Assembly: GCA_964533425.1 (NCBI GenBank)
Contig: CAZHJG010000015.1
Span: 1 to 22,157 of the forward strand
Direction of reading: 5' to 3'
Length of the DNA: 22,157 nt
Origin: CAZHJG01 sp964533425
GTDB taxonomy: Bacteria; Patescibacteriota; Saccharimonadia; Saccharimonadales; UBA4665
Shown here: one piece after another, positions 21,972-22,157 of the stretch
How positions within the stretch are numbered: position 1 is the stretch's first letter
How the letters are laid out: every line of letters starts with the position of its first letter
Program-made: the position numbers and the translations under genes
Notes under the pieces: generated by a model
The model's database searches: none
Told to the model about the DNA's origin: nothing
Seen by the model: only the letters and a program-made list of their open reading frames with translations

Positions 21972-22154
21972 ATGTTGACGTTTTCGTATCAGGCTAAAAA
22001 CGCAACCACGGGTGAAAAGGTCAAAGCCCAAGTACAGGCCGACAACGAGCAGGCAGCGTCCCGACTGATTAAGGAACAAGGCCTGACACCGCTCAGTATT
22101 CACCTGGAAGACAAGGCCGGTGGCGGCAACTGCACCAGTGTAGTCCACGGTTAG
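21972..22154 (+). CDS. pilC: PilC N-terminal fragment, ended by an early stop
   Basis: 60 codons. The start matches the PilC/GspF pattern for the polytopic platform protein of type IV pili: LTFSYQAKNATTGEKVKAQVQADNEQAASRLIKEQGLTPLSI, the usual 'F-x-Y-x-A ... G ... A-x-x-x-x-A...L...G' N-terminus, and gene order after pilT supports it. Full-length PilC has about 400 residues, but here a TAG at 22152-22154 ends the frame three bases before the window does. After about codon 53 (AGGG) another frame remains open to the window end, so a frameshift near 22130, natural or a sequencing/assembly error, is more likely than a genuine 60-residue protein. Confidence 0.75.
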   Translation: MLTFSYQAKNATTGEKVKAQVQADNEQAASRLIKEQGLTPLSIHLEDKAGGGNCTSVVHG

Positions 22155-22157
22155 CGT

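Noticed and set aside
1..22157. tRNA, rRNA, riboswitch, insertion sequence or UGA recoding
   Set aside because: No cloverleaf-like or rRNA-like stretch was seen in the gaps, no transposase gene is present, and TGA ends several genes while never occurring inside the confidently identified ones.

Overview
The window looks like a chromosomal segment, or a contig end, from a member of the Candidate Phyla Radiation (Patescibacteria), most likely a Saccharibacteria (TM7)-type organism. The reasons are a compact pilM-pilN-pilO-(small anchored protein)-pilB-pilT-pilC type IV pilus operon with no outer-membrane pil genes, a very large cysteine-rich secreted protein directly upstream of it, short intergenic gaps, and mid-range GC. 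TGA acts as a normal stop (for example at 343-345, 5429-5431 and 17139-17141), which argues against the CPR groups that recode UGA. The lineage call is an inference; no rRNA or ribosomal protein gene is present to fix it.

Layout. 1-1784: the 3' end of a 2'-5' RNA ligase-like gene, tlyA overlapping it by 4 bp, and a phosphoribosyltransferase-like gene. 1791-3788: a Crp/Fnr-family regulator (minus strand) divergent from a PH-domain protein with a Gln/Pro-rich tail. The region between them holds a heptamer-repeat hairpin and two CRP-like palindromes. 3793-5431: ychF (minus) divergent from a DUF1697 gene. 5432-5689: a convergent gap with REP-like hairpins. 5690-9994: an efflux locus with a MarR regulator and an MMPL transporter on the minus strand, divergent from a 14-TM DHA2-type MFS exporter, with a probable MarR operator inside the shared promoter. 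10170-11765: an exported GH43-like glycosidase with its own promoter. 11914-15941: a two-gene unit of a small membrane protein and a 1185-residue secreted surface protein. 16101-end: the pilus operon, whose last gene, pilC, meets a stop codon after 60 codons, three bases before the window ends.

How it fits together. The right half is a cell-surface module: inner-membrane platform proteins PilM/N/O, the extension (PilB) and retraction (PilT) ATPases, the start of the platform protein PilC, and a candidate surface or pilus-associated adhesin next door. For an episymbiont such a set would serve host attachment and twitching, and the exported glycosidase could act on host or environmental glycans. 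The left half is mostly housekeeping plus a drug-efflux locus.

The least expected signals are regulatory. Period-7 tandem repeats occur in four intergenic gaps, and in three of them they form inverted hairpins. In the two gaps inside the pil operon (before pilN and before pilC) the long hairpin is followed at once by a small hairpin that contains the Shine-Dalgarno sequence. Two CRP-like sites lie at class II-like spacing before the PH-domain gene. Several promoters sit so close to their ATG that leaderless transcripts are likely.
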